Assembly (NCBI RefSeq): GCF_000735345.1
Contig: NZ_JMPJ01000037.1
Location: 1 to 64,000, forward strand
DNA from: Ewingella americana ATCC 33852
Lineage (GTDB): Bacteria; Pseudomonadota; Gammaproteobacteria; Enterobacterales; Enterobacteriaceae
Direction of reading: 5' to 3'
DNA length: 64,000 nucleotides
In this document: positions 41,755-50,440 of the stretch, piece after piece
How the letters are laid out: every line of letters begins with the position of its first letter
Position numbering within the stretch: the stretch's first letter is position 1
Notes under the pieces: model-generated
Seen by the model: the letters and a program-made list of their open reading frames with translations, nothing else
Told to the model about the DNA's origin: nothing
Databases searched by the model: none
Made by a program: the position numbers and the translations under genes

Positions 41755-41932
41755 CCGTGACTGTATTTGAATAATAAATCTATTATTTGTCTGGTGTTAA
41801 CAGAGAAGTGTTTTTACTTTCCTCTTTAGAGTGGAAGGCAAAAAAGAATAGGGTGTATTTGGCGAACAGATACTCACTATGGTTATGTAGTTTAATTAAT
41901 ATTTTTATTATCTTAATAAAAGGGTGAAAATT

Positions 41933-42472
41933 ATGCGTAAAGTAAACTTAGCATTATGTGTACTGGGTCTTTCTATTGCTTCTGTTGGCGCTCAGGCAGC
42001 AACCAGCGGGACTATTACGTTTAACGGTAAATTAATTTCTGAAACCTGTGCGGTAAAACCGGGCACAGAGGACCAAACGGTTACTCTGCCAACGCTCTCT
42101 GCTTTGGATTTCCCTGCTGCTGGTGCCGAGCACGGAAGTAAGGATTTTACAATTCAGGTAGAAAGTTGCGGGCCTTCTATTACTAAGGTTGCTGCTCACT
42201 TTGAAGCCATCAATAGCAGTGGTGCTAACGCAGTAACAGGTAACCTGGTCAACACTGCACCTGTCGCTGATGCCGCGGACAACACAGAAATTCGTCTTTA
42301 CAATATGTCTGATAGCTCACAGGTCCGTGTTGGTAGCACTGGTGAATCCTTTAATGTAGATGCAACAACTCACGCTGTGAACATCGGCTATGCGGGTGGT
42401 TACTATTCAACAGGTGCAGCGAGTGACGGTCTGGTGACAGCTCAGGTGCAATACGTACTGGCTTATCCTTAA
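41933..42472 (+). CDS. Major fimbrial subunit (chaperone-usher pilin)
   Basis: The ATG at 41933 follows AAGGGTG; a GTG 9 bases upstream is less likely. The 179-residue protein has a signal peptide ending at GAQA (residue 22). A classic pilin domain follows: ITFNGKLISETCAVKPGT, a second Cys at QVESCGPS, and the C-terminal donor-strand motif with penultimate aromatic YVLAYP. Its N-terminal extension (ATSGTITFNG) would complement the next subunit. It lies 178 bases after clpV and starts the fimbrial operon. A large hairpin follows it, as expected for a highly expressed pilin. Confidence 0.92.
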   Translation: MRKVNLALCVLGLSIASVGAQAATSGTITFNGKLISETCAVKPGTEDQTVTLPTLSALDFPAAGAEHGSKDFTIQVESCGPSITKVAAHFEAINSSGANAVTGNLVNTAPVADAADNTEIRLYNMSDSSQVRVGSTGESFNVDATTHAVNIGYAGGYYSTGAASDGLVTAQVQYVLAYP

Positions 42473-42530
42473 TTGCTATTAGGGTAACTGCTGGCGACTT
42501 GTTATCGGATAGATAGCCAGCCATAAAAAG

Positions 42531-42580
42531 ATAACGACTTACTGCGAAGTTTGAAAATAGCGTGGGCAGTAAGTCGTTAT
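42531..42580 (+). promoter_or_regulatory. Long intercistronic hairpin between pilin and chaperone genes
   Basis: ATAACGACTTACTGC (42531-42545) and GCAGTAAGTCGTTAT (42566-42580) are perfect 15-base arms with a 20-base loop. There is no T-run after it, so it is probably not a simple terminator. Hairpins in this position stabilise major pilin mRNA and reduce read-through to chaperone and usher in known fimbrial operons. Confidence 0.8.
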
Positions 42581-42624
42581 AAAGCTCAACTTGCTGATGT
42601 CTAGCATGATTATTTGGTAGCGCA

Positions 42625-43380
42625 ATGTCATATAAAAAAATTATCTTAGTATTATCGTTGATCACCAGCAGCATCTCGGTACATGCGGCGATGACCATAA
42701 GCGGTACGCGGATAATATTTCCAGCGGACCAGAAAGAAGTCAGTGTACGCACCAATAATAAAGGAACTGATCCAGCCTTGGTACAAGTCTGGGCCGATGA
42801 CGGCAAAACTAATGCCAACATTAATAATGTCAAAATCCCCTTTATTGTGACACCGCCGGTATATCGCGTTGAGCCCGGTAAAGGGCAAAGTGTTCGTGTG
42901 ATTTATAACGGCATGGCCTTACCGCAGGATAGAGAATCAGTATTCTGGTTTAATATGTTGGAGATCCCGCCAGTCCAAAAAGACAACGTGGATAAAAGCA
43001 AGCTTGAATTGGCTTTCCGCACTCGAATTAAGATCTTCTATCGGCCAGTGGCTTTACAGAGTAGCAGCGTTCAACAAAACGATAAACTGCAGTTCGCTCT
43101 GGTTAGCGACGCGCAAAAGGGGCAGGGCATTAAAATTACTAATCCGACGCCTTACTATTTTTCTTTTGAAAGCGGCGAAGTGACGGCCAACGGGATTAAA
43201 GTCCCTCTGCAAACAGAGATGCTGGCACCGAATTCCACCTTGGTTTTATATGGGGAAAAGAAAACGTCAGGCATTACGGCAATGAAATATAAAGTATTAA
43301 ATGATTACGGCGGTCCGGTTGAAGAAAACGTTACCTTTAATCAGGGCACAGGCACGCTGGTCAAAAAAACGACTCGATAA
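42625..43380 (+). CDS. Periplasmic fimbrial chaperone (PapD family)
   Basis: This 251-residue protein has a signal peptide cleaved near VHA-A (about residue 22). The immunoglobulin-like PapD fold is clear: the conserved Arg in GTRIIFPADQKEVSV, PPVYRVEPGKGQSVRVIYNG, RESVFWFNMLEIPP and the conserved Lys in TRIKIFYRP. It binds pilins by donating a strand and delivers them to the usher. The region between the F1 and G1 strands is short, as in the FGS class. It lies between the pilin hairpin and the usher gene. Confidence 0.93.
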   Translation: MSYKKIILVLSLITSSISVHAAMTISGTRIIFPADQKEVSVRTNNKGTDPALVQVWADDGKTNANINNVKIPFIVTPPVYRVEPGKGQSVRVIYNGMALPQDRESVFWFNMLEIPPVQKDNVDKSKLELAFRTRIKIFYRPVALQSSSVQQNDKLQFALVSDAQKGQGIKITNPTPYYFSFESGEVTANGIKVPLQTEMLAPNSTLVLYGEKKTSGITAMKYKVLNDYGGPVEENVTFNQGTGTLVKKTTR

Positions 43381-43511
43381 TTAATTTTGCAATGAAGTTT
43401 CGTCTTAAACAGCAATCCCATCGCGGTATATAAAAATAATGGGATGCTGCCGGGGATTTAAGAAAATTTAAGGACTTTTAAGGGTTATTTACGTTTTCGG
43501 GGAATTCATGT

Positions 43512-46175
43512 ATGGCATGCTATATAAAAAATAAAGCCTATAGATTAGTGAATTTGCCCAATAAGGCTTCACTGGGATTCACGATCACAGTTATTAGCAC
43601 CGCGTTATTAATGAGTAAAAGTATGGCTGCGACAGTACCCGCAACGCCTAATGATAACGCAAGCATTTCAGCCGTAGAGTTCAACCCCGCTTTTGTCCAC
43701 GGCGCGGGGATTGATGTTGCACGCTATAGCCAGGATAACCCTGTCTCTCCGGGTGAGTATGACGTGATGGTTATCGTGAATAATCAGCGAATTGGCAGAA
43801 AAAATATTCGCTTTAAAGTGGTTGATGGGCAATCAAGCGCCGAGCCTTGCTTCAGTCTGGAGCAGTTCGATGAGCTGGGGCTGAGATTCGAAATGAATGG
43901 CTCGACGGAGATCTCAGATAAGGCTATCAAGGCTGCCAAAGGCAAGTGCTACTTTATCCGAGATGTTATTAAAGACGGCAGCACGCGCTACAACTCTGGG
44001 GACCTTGAGCTTTCAGTCAATGTTCCGCAGATTAACTTAGTCCATCACCCGCGTGGCTATATCAGCCCAAGCCTGTGGGATGCCGGTGGCCCAGCGGGGT
44101 TCCTGGATTATAACGGTAATATTTACAGCACGTTTAATGGCCAAAGGGGGAGCGACGGCTTTTCAGCCGATGATTCGTATAACGGCAACCTTGGCTTAAT
44201 TAGCGGACTGAACGTAGGCGAATGGCGGTTCAGAAAACGTTTTAACACCAACTGGAGCAACACAACGGGCAGAAGCACGCAGAATCTCTATGGCTACGCC
44301 GCGACGGACATTACTTCACTGAAGAGTCAATTAACGCTGGGTGATAGTGATACCAACGGCAATTTGTTCGACAGCTACGGATTACGCGGCGCGCAGCTGG
44401 CATCGGACAACCGCATGTTAGCCGAGGGGATACGCAATTATTCTCCACAGGTGCAGGGTGTCGCAGAAACCAACGCCAGAGTCACGGTGACCCAGCGCGG
44501 CAACATCGTTTACGAGACAGTGGTACCGCCGGGAGCCTTCGAGCTTACCGATATCGGCACCATGGCATACGGCGGTGATTTAGAGATGACCATCACCGAA
44601 GCCGATGGCCGGACCCGCACGCAAAGGATCCCGTTCTCCGCGCCGCCGCTGCTGCTTTATAAAGGCGTTTCGCAGTTCGACTTTGCCGTGGGCCAGCTTA
44701 ATGACAATACGGTCAGGGCAAACCCGGCAGTTGTGCAGGGTTCGTACCACTACGGGTTAGGCAATACCTACACCTTATATGGCGGTACGCAGCTGGCGGA
44801 GAAGTACAGCTCGGTCGGCATCGGCAATGCGTTTAACACCCCGATTGGCGGGATTTCGATGGATATCACGCATGCCAGAAGCGTGCTGGCAGACGACGTT
44901 CGCTCTGCGGGCAACAGCTTCAAAGTGAACTACACCAAATATGTGGGGGAGACGGACACTAACCTGACACTGGCGGCGTATCGCTACTCTTCCAGCGGCT
45001 TTTACAGCTTTAGGGAAGCCAGTCTGGAGCGCTACGGCACTAACAATGGCCTGGATAATTATGATTATCGTACCCGTAATCGCCTGTCGGTCAGCGTGTC
45101 CCAGCGCGTTGCCAGCAATATGTCGGTTAACCTCAATACCAGTTTGTATACCTACTGGGGGGATCAGGATACGTCGAAGCAGTACGCGCTGTCGTTTAAC
45201 CATACGCTGAGATATTTCTCTTATGCCCTGACCGCGCAGCGCACCATGAGAAGCAGCAGTGATAATGATAATCACCAAAGACAGAACGAAAACAGCTATT
45301 TACTGGCCGTCAGCGTCCCTCTGGGTGGCACGATCACTAAGCCTCCGGTGTTCAGCTCAATCTATTCGATGGTGAGCCACGACGATAGTGGCAATACCTC
45401 ACTCCAGACCAGCGCCAATGGCAGTCGTGGGGAGCAGGGTGAAGTCAATTACGGCGTGGGGGCAGCTTATAACAGTAACCGTAACGACGTTGCCTCAGCG
45501 CTGAAGTCGGTATCGGGCAATGTGAGTTATCGAACTCAGGTAGGCCAATTTGGCGCCACCGCCTCGGCTAATAACACGGCATCGAAGCAGCTCTCCCTGT
45601 CGGCCAACGGCAGCGTGGTTGGGCATGCCAATGGCTTAACTCTGGGGCCAAGACTGGGTGACGCACCGTTCGCGGTTATTCATGCAGAGGGTGCGAAAGG
45701 CGCGAAAATATTTAATGGCAATGGCGCCACCATTGATGGCTACGGAAACGCCATCATGCCATCAATGACGCCGTACCGTGAGAACAGCGTAGCCATTGAT
45801 TACAAGGACTTACCGTCAAGCGTTGACGTACTGGAGAACCAAAAAACCGTGGTGCCGAGAGCGGGCGCGATGATCCCGGTAAATATGAAAACGGTTGTTG
45901 GCGCACCACTGATACTGATTGTCAGGGATGCAACTGGAGAGTTCTTGCCAATAGGTACCGATTTACTGGATGAAAAGGGGGCAAGTCAGGCGATTGTTGG
46001 TCAGGGCGGCATGGCATTTATCCGTGGCTGGGACCCATTAACCCAAGCGTTATATGCCAACATCGGCGGCGCGAAAGGAAAATGCCGCATTCAGGCCAAG
46101 GGTAAAAAGCTAGATAAGCCGAATTCTGACAGCACACAAATACAGCAGTTGGAGGTGATATGTCTACCTGGCTGA
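43512..46175 (+). CDS. Outer-membrane fimbrial usher (FimD/PapC family)
   Basis: This 887-residue usher has a long signal sequence (cleavage near SMA-A, residue 40) and an N-terminal chaperone-binding domain (ISAVEFNPAFVHGAGIDVARYSQ, split: VEFNPAFVHG, GIDVARYS). The 24-strand barrel with plug follows, with GDSDTNGNLFDSYGLRGAQLASD (in parts) and RVTVTQRGNIVYE. Carboxy-terminal domains end in CRIQAKG and a final Cys pair. It secretes and assembles the pilus. It overlaps the minor pilin gene by 16 bases. The ATG at 43512 follows GGGGA; another lies 4 bases upstream out of frame. Confidence 0.95.
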   Translation: MACYIKNKAYRLVNLPNKASLGFTITVISTALLMSKSMAATVPATPNDNASISAVEFNPAFVHGAGIDVARYSQDNPVSPGEYDVMVIVNNQRIGRKNIRFKVVDGQSSAEPCFSLEQFDELGLRFEMNGSTEISDKAIKAAKGKCYFIRDVIKDGSTRYNSGDLELSVNVPQINLVHHPRGYISPSLWDAGGPAGFLDYNGNIYSTFNGQRGSDGFSADDSYNGNLGLISGLNVGEWRFRKRFNTNWSNTTGRSTQNLYGYAATDITSLKSQLTLGDSDTNGNLFDSYGLRGAQLASDNRMLAEGIRNYSPQVQGVAETNARVTVTQRGNIVYETVVPPGAFELTDIGTMAYGGDLEMTITEADGRTRTQRIPFSAPPLLLYKGVSQFDFAVGQLNDNTVRANPAVVQGSYHYGLGNTYTLYGGTQLAEKYSSVGIGNAFNTPIGGISMDITHARSVLADDVRSAGNSFKVNYTKYVGETDTNLTLAAYRYSSSGFYSFREASLERYGTNNGLDNYDYRTRNRLSVSVSQRVASNMSVNLNTSLYTYWGDQDTSKQYALSFNHTLRYFSYALTAQRTMRSSSDNDNHQRQNENSYLLAVSVPLGGTITKPPVFSSIYSMVSHDDSGNTSLQTSANGSRGEQGEVNYGVGAAYNSNRNDVASALKSVSGNVSYRTQVGQFGATASANNTASKQLSLSANGSVVGHANGLTLGPRLGDAPFAVIHAEGAKGAKIFNGNGATIDGYGNAIMPSMTPYRENSVAIDYKDLPSSVDVLENQKTVVPRAGAMIPVNMKTVVGAPLILIVRDATGEFLPIGTDLLDEKGASQAIVGQGGMAFIRGWDPLTQALYANIGGAKGKCRIQAKGKKLDKPNSDSTQIQQLEVICLPG

Positions 46176-46765
46176 AAAATAACGTTCTATTAATAACGGC
46201 GTCGTACGCAATATTGTTGCTGGCTTTCACGGTAATTTCCGAGAGGAGCGTAGAAGCCGCCAATGACTGTACGAATACGTCAAATTGTAAAGTACAGGTC
46301 TCTTTTATCGGCGAGTATTTAGAGGATACCTGTGAAATAAGTATTAATGATGGTTCATCTTCCGAATCTATTGGATTGCCCACACTGTCGACCAGTGAAT
46401 TAAAAAATGATGCGGCGGAAAAAGGAAGCCAAGATTTTAAAATTGCATTAAGGCTCTGCCCTGTAAATCGAACCGTGCTTTTAAAGTTTGTTAGCGCCGG
46501 GTCTACGACACCGGATCCCGCAACCGGGAATTTACAAAATGAGGTGGCGGTAGATTATAGCCAAAATGTTCAGGTCAGATTACGCAAAGCCGCCGGTCCA
46601 CAAATGGTGGTTGGCGATGCCACTAGCAGTCAGGAATATGTTATTCCGAGTACGGGTGCAGACGTTACCCACTATTATTCCGCTGGCTACTATGCCAAAG
46701 GGGCTAATGCGGTAACGCAAGGATTAGTAAGAACAACTGCTGGCATTGAGTTGGTATACCAATAA
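46160..46765 (+). CDS. Minor fimbrial subunit
   Basis: This 201-residue exported protein starts inside the usher gene (16-base overlap). It has an N-terminal hydrophobic segment ending near VEA-A (about residue 34), then a pilin domain with Cys pairs (CTNTSNCKVQVSF, EDTCEISIND, ALRLCPVN) and the C-terminal GIELVYQ motif with an aromatic residue. The overall pattern parallels the major pilin (GYYSTGA versus GYYAKGA), so the two are paralogous. It may act as a tip adaptor or terminator, joining the adhesin on the opposite arm to the rod. Confidence 0.88.
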   Translation: MSTWLKNNVLLITASYAILLLAFTVISERSVEAANDCTNTSNCKVQVSFIGEYLEDTCEISINDGSSSESIGLPTLSTSELKNDAAEKGSQDFKIALRLCPVNRTVLLKFVSAGSTTPDPATGNLQNEVAVDYSQNVQVRLRKAAGPQMVVGDATSSQEYVIPSTGADVTHYYSAGYYAKGANAVTQGLVRTTAGIELVYQ

Positions 46766-46858
46766 GGAGAGCGTTTAATAATCGGCTCTCAACATCAAAA
46801 GTTAGGGAATGACATTTCCTGCTTACAGTTAAAGCACATTGATAAATAAAGGTGAGAT

Positions 46859-47383
46859 ATGGTTAGCCGAAGTAATTCACAAAAGTTCATTGCCAGAAAT
46901 AGGGCACCACGCGTTCAGATTGAATATGATGTGGAAATATACGGTAGCGAGAAGAAGGTTGAATTACCTTTCGTGATGGGCGTGCTGGCAGATTTATCAG
47001 GAAAACCTCTTGAACCTCTGCCGTCGGTTGCCGATCGCAAGCTGCTGGATATCGATATTGATAATTTCGACGAGCGCATGAAAGCAATGAAACCTCGCGT
47101 AGCGTTTGCGGTTAAAAATACGCTTACCGGCGAAGGTCAGCTGATGGTTGATATTACTTTCGAGAGCCTGAACGATTTCTCCCCGGACGAAATTGCCAAA
47201 AAGGTCGATTCTTTATCCAAATTATTGGACGCCCGTACTCAATTAGCCAATTTGCAAACCTATATGGATGGCAAAGCCGGTGCAGAAGAGCTGGTAATGA
47301 AACTTCTGAAAGATAAAGCGTTATTGAACACGCTCGCATCGGCGCCGAAAGCCAAGCCAGCCGCTGTTGATAGCCCACAGTAA
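46859..47383 (+). CDS. tssB: T6SS contractile sheath small subunit TssB (VipA)
   Basis: This 174-residue protein matches TssB: the opening RVQIEYDVEIYGSEKKVELPF, VMGVLADLSG, and FDERMKAMKPRVAFAVKNTL (segments shown separately). It pairs with TssC to build the sheath. It is 93 bases after the fimbrial minor subunit and 23 bases before tssC, so the fimbrial operon directly precedes the sheath genes. Confidence 0.96.
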   Translation: MVSRSNSQKFIARNRAPRVQIEYDVEIYGSEKKVELPFVMGVLADLSGKPLEPLPSVADRKLLDIDIDNFDERMKAMKPRVAFAVKNTLTGEGQLMVDITFESLNDFSPDEIAKKVDSLSKLLDARTQLANLQTYMDGKAGAEELVMKLLKDKALLNTLASAPKAKPAAVDSPQ

Positions 47384-47406
47384 GATGGAATAAGAAGGGA
47401 ATAATC

Positions 47407-48909
47407 ATGTCCAATTTTGATAAAGAAATCACGGCCGACGCGGCGGTTGGCACCACTGAATTCAGTGACTTTAACTCGTTATTGACCAAAGAGTTCAAGG
47501 CCAAGTCCGAGCAAACCAAAGCCGCAGTAGAAGGCGCGGTTAAAACCCTCGCGGAGCAGGCGCTGGCCAACACCGTGACGGTTTCCGACGATGCCTATAA
47601 AAGCATTGCCTCGATCATCGCAGAAATTGACAGCAAGCTGTCCGAGCAGATCAACCTGATCCTGCACCATCAGGAGTTTCAGTCGCTGGAAAGTGCTTGG
47701 CGTGGCCTGCACTACTTGGTGAATAACACTGAGACTGACGAGAAGCTGCGTCTGCGTTTCCTCGACATCTCTAAAGATGAATTGCGCCGTAACATGAAGC
47801 GCTATAAAGGCGTGGCATGGGACCAAAGCCCGCTATTCAAGAAAGTCTATGAAGAAGAGTATGGCCAGCTGGGCGGCGAACCTTACGGCTGTCTGGTGGC
47901 TGACTACTACTTTGACCACACGGCACCTGATGTGGACCTGCTGGCATCAATTGGTAAGGTCGCGGCTTCTGCACACGTGCCTTTCATTACTGGCGCTGCG
48001 CCGTCCGTGCTGCAAATGGATTCTTGGCAAGAGCTGTCAAACCCACGCGATTTGACCAAAATCTTCACCCAGAATCTTGAGTATGCCGCATGGAATTCAC
48101 TGCGTCAGTCTGAAGACTCTCGTTATATCGGTCTGGCGATGCCACGCTTCTTGGCGCGTCTTCCTTACGGTATCAGCACTAACCCGGTCGATGCTTTCCA
48201 CTTTGAAGAGCAGACTGACGGCGCGGATCACAGCAAATATGTCTGGTCCAATGCAGCTTACGCTATGGCGGTAAACATCAACCGTTCATTCAAAGAATAT
48301 GGCTGGTGCACCCTGATCCGTGGCGTGGAAAGCGGCGGCGTGGTGGAAGGGCTACCTTGCCACACCTTCCCAACGGACGACGGCGGCATTGATATGAAAT
48401 GCCCGACGGAAATTGCGATTTCTGACCGTCGCGAAGCTGAACTGGCGAAAAATGGCTTTATTCCGTTAGTTCACAGAAAGAACACCGACTATGCGGCATT
48501 CATCGGCGCGCAGTCTCTGCAAAAACCGGCGGAATATTACGACGCTGACGCCACGGCTAACGCCAATCTTTCCGCGCGTCTGCCTTACCTGTTCGCCTGT
48601 TCACGCTTTGCGCATTACCTGAAATGTATCGTGCGTGACAAAATCGGTTCCTTCAAAGAGCGTGACGAAATGCAGCGCTGGTTGAATGACTGGGTGATGA
48701 ACTATGTGGATGGTGACCCGGCGAACTCGTCAATCGAAACCAAAGCCCGCCGCCCATTGGCTGCCGCTGAAGTTATCGTCGAAGAGATTGAAGATAACCC
48801 AGGCTACTATCAGGCGAAATTCTTCCTGCGTCCGCACTTCCAATTGGAAGGTCTGACCGTATCGCTGCGCATGGTCGCTAAATTACCTTCGCTGAAAGAC
48901 GTCGCGTAA
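47407..48909 (+). CDS. tssC: T6SS contractile sheath large subunit TssC (VipB)
   Basis: This 500-residue TssC protein contains the family strings ESAWRGLHYLVNNTETDEKL (in parts: ESAWRGLHYLV), AWDQSPLFKKVYEEEYGQLGG, PFITGAAPSVL and RNRR-free C-terminal LEGLTVSLRMVAKLP. With TssB it forms the sheath that contracts to fire the Hcp tube. A 269-base gap to hcp contains the palindrome at 49127-49145. Confidence 0.96.
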   Translation: MSNFDKEITADAAVGTTEFSDFNSLLTKEFKAKSEQTKAAVEGAVKTLAEQALANTVTVSDDAYKSIASIIAEIDSKLSEQINLILHHQEFQSLESAWRGLHYLVNNTETDEKLRLRFLDISKDELRRNMKRYKGVAWDQSPLFKKVYEEEYGQLGGEPYGCLVADYYFDHTAPDVDLLASIGKVAASAHVPFITGAAPSVLQMDSWQELSNPRDLTKIFTQNLEYAAWNSLRQSEDSRYIGLAMPRFLARLPYGISTNPVDAFHFEEQTDGADHSKYVWSNAAYAMAVNINRSFKEYGWCTLIRGVESGGVVEGLPCHTFPTDDGGIDMKCPTEIAISDRREAELAKNGFIPLVHRKNTDYAAFIGAQSLQKPAEYYDADATANANLSARLPYLFACSRFAHYLKCIVRDKIGSFKERDEMQRWLNDWVMNYVDGDPANSSIETKARRPLAAAEVIVEEIEDNPGYYQAKFFLRPHFQLEGLTVSLRMVAKLPSLKDVA

Positions 48910-49126
48910 TTAAATAAATTATATTCCTGCTCTTATTACAAGGAATAGTCTGTTTTCGCGCAATTTATCGCGTGGAGCCTTTTATCATTTAATAAGTGGT
49001 TTTTATTAAATGATGGAAGTAGGTCGTTTGATGTAAAAGTATTTTTGGTTTTTAAAGCCAGGTGAAATGCTTATCTCATGAAGATGGAATAGTCATCGTA
49101 ATTTATTTTACGAAGGTCTTCCTGTG

Positions 49127-49145
49127 CTCAATACACAGTATTGAG
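49127..49145. promoter_or_regulatory. Palindrome in the hcp upstream region
   Basis: CTCAATAC (49127-49134) and GTATTGAG (49138-49145) are perfect arms around ACA. It lies 33 bases before the hcp start, where a regulator could repress or a hairpin could form in the leader. The AGAGGA ribosome site follows at 49169-49174. Confidence 0.5.
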
Positions 49146-49178
49146 TGAATTTTAAAATAAAGTGCTAAAGAGGATATT

Positions 49179-49664
49179 ATGGCGCAAGATATGTTTATTA
49201 AAATTGATGGCATCGAAGGCGAGTCTTTGGATGCGAGTCATAAAAATGAAATCCAAGTGTTGGCATGGAACTGGGAAGTATCTCAACACTCAAATATGCA
49301 CAGCGGTTCAGGCGGTGGTTCAGGTAAAGCATCGGTAGCAGATTTCTGCTTCTCGCATTACATGGATAAAGCCAGCCCGAACTTACTGAGCTATTGCTTA
49401 CTGGGCAAACACATTAAAAATATTCGCTTCGTGCTGCGTAAAGCCGGTGGCGATCCGCTGGAATACCTGACCATCAACTTCACCGACGTCATTATTACGC
49501 GTGTAGATATGGCGGGTTCTCTGGAAGATGAAACGCGTCCACGTGAAATCGTGCGTTTCTCCTTCACCAAAATGACTCAAGACTACGTGATGCAAAACGC
49601 AGAAGGCCATAAATCTGGCGTTGTTTCTGCAAACTACGACGTTAAAGCTAACCATCAGAGCTAA
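49179..49664 (+). CDS. hcp: T6SS tube protein Hcp (TssD)
   Basis: This 161-residue Hcp has MFIKIDGIEGESLDASHKNEIQVLAWNWEVSQ (as MFIKIDGIEGES, EIQVLAWNWEVSQ), the loop HSGSGGGSGKASV, then HYMDKASPNLL and EIVRFSFTKMTQDY. Hexamers stack into the inner tube and carry effectors. It stands between a 269-base leader and its own terminator, as a separately regulated, highly expressed gene often does. Confidence 0.96.
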   Translation: MAQDMFIKIDGIEGESLDASHKNEIQVLAWNWEVSQHSNMHSGSGGGSGKASVADFCFSHYMDKASPNLLSYCLLGKHIKNIRFVLRKAGGDPLEYLTINFTDVIITRVDMAGSLEDETRPREIVRFSFTKMTQDYVMQNAEGHKSGVVSANYDVKANHQS

Positions 49665-49693
49665 GCAATCCTGTTTAGGTTTGAGTTTAAACT

Positions 49694-49711
49694 TGCCACT
49701 TTCGAGTGGCA
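49694..49711 (+). terminator. Terminator after hcp
   Basis: TGCCACT (49694-49700), a stable TTCG tetraloop and AGTGGCA (49705-49711) are followed by GGTTTTCTC. It lies 30 bases after hcp and would make hcp largely monocistronic. Confidence 0.8.
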
Positions 49712-49897
49712 GGTTTTCTCAAAATAAGAATTTCTCTGTGAGCGGAAATAGTCTTTTGTCCGTGGTGTATGTAACAGGCTATATCCACAATAGTTGTAAA
49801 TAGCTGCTGTTTTTACCGGAGTTGAGAACAGGGGTTACTCTGATGGTCACTCTATTATTGTGGATAAAGCTTAATTATTTATTTGATTAGGTTGAGT

Positions 49898-50437
49898 ATG
49901 AAAATAAGTCACCGCTGGCTAAGACGAATCATAAGATATTTTATTGCAGCAATTGCGTCTTTATCGCTGGTTGCTTGTAGCTCGACGCCGCAAACCGAAA
50001 CGGAAAATAAGATTTCAGTCGAAATGAGTACGGCAAGAGATATTAACCCTAATGATCAAGGTGTGGGGAATCCGCTGCGCATCATGATTTACACGCTGAA
50101 AAGTCCGGATGAATTCATGAGCAGTGATTTCTTCACTATTACCGAAGAGAACACGCCGTCGCTCCAGCAACAGATGGAAAAAGTCTATGACGGCATCGTG
50201 TTGCCTAATAAGAAAAAGAAAATAGAGCTGGCACCTAACAATGACATCACTGCAATCGGTGTTATCGCTGCTTACCGTGACATTGAAAAGGCGGAGTGGA
50301 AAGCGGTTATTCACCCGCTGCCTGAGAAGCGCGTTCAGCCTTGGTACAAAAGAATCGTGTCATGGAAACAGCCACCGGCCCCTGTCGTCAAGGTGAGCGT
50401 AGAACGTCTGTCAATATCAATCAAAGAAATGGATTAA
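49898..50437 (+). CDS. tssJ: T6SS outer-membrane lipoprotein TssJ
   Basis: The ATG at 49898 gives a 179-residue protein with a lipobox LVAC (Cys27). The transthyretin-like fold typical of TssJ follows (NPLRIMIYTLKSPDEFMSSDFF, here as NPLRIMIYTLKS, DFFTITEEN). It forms the outer-membrane base of the TssJLM channel and contacts the periplasmic end of TssM. It lies 3 bases before tssK. Confidence 0.92.
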   Translation: MKISHRWLRRIIRYFIAAIASLSLVACSSTPQTETENKISVEMSTARDINPNDQGVGNPLRIMIYTLKSPDEFMSSDFFTITEENTPSLQQQMEKVYDGIVLPNKKKKIELAPNNDITAIGVIAAYRDIEKAEWKAVIHPLPEKRVQPWYKRIVSWKQPPAPVVKVSVERLSISIKEMD

Positions 50438-50440
50438 GCC

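Noticed and set aside
41755-41932. Invertible fimbrial promoter switch
   Set aside because: No flanking inverted repeats or recombinase gene were seen near the pilin promoter.
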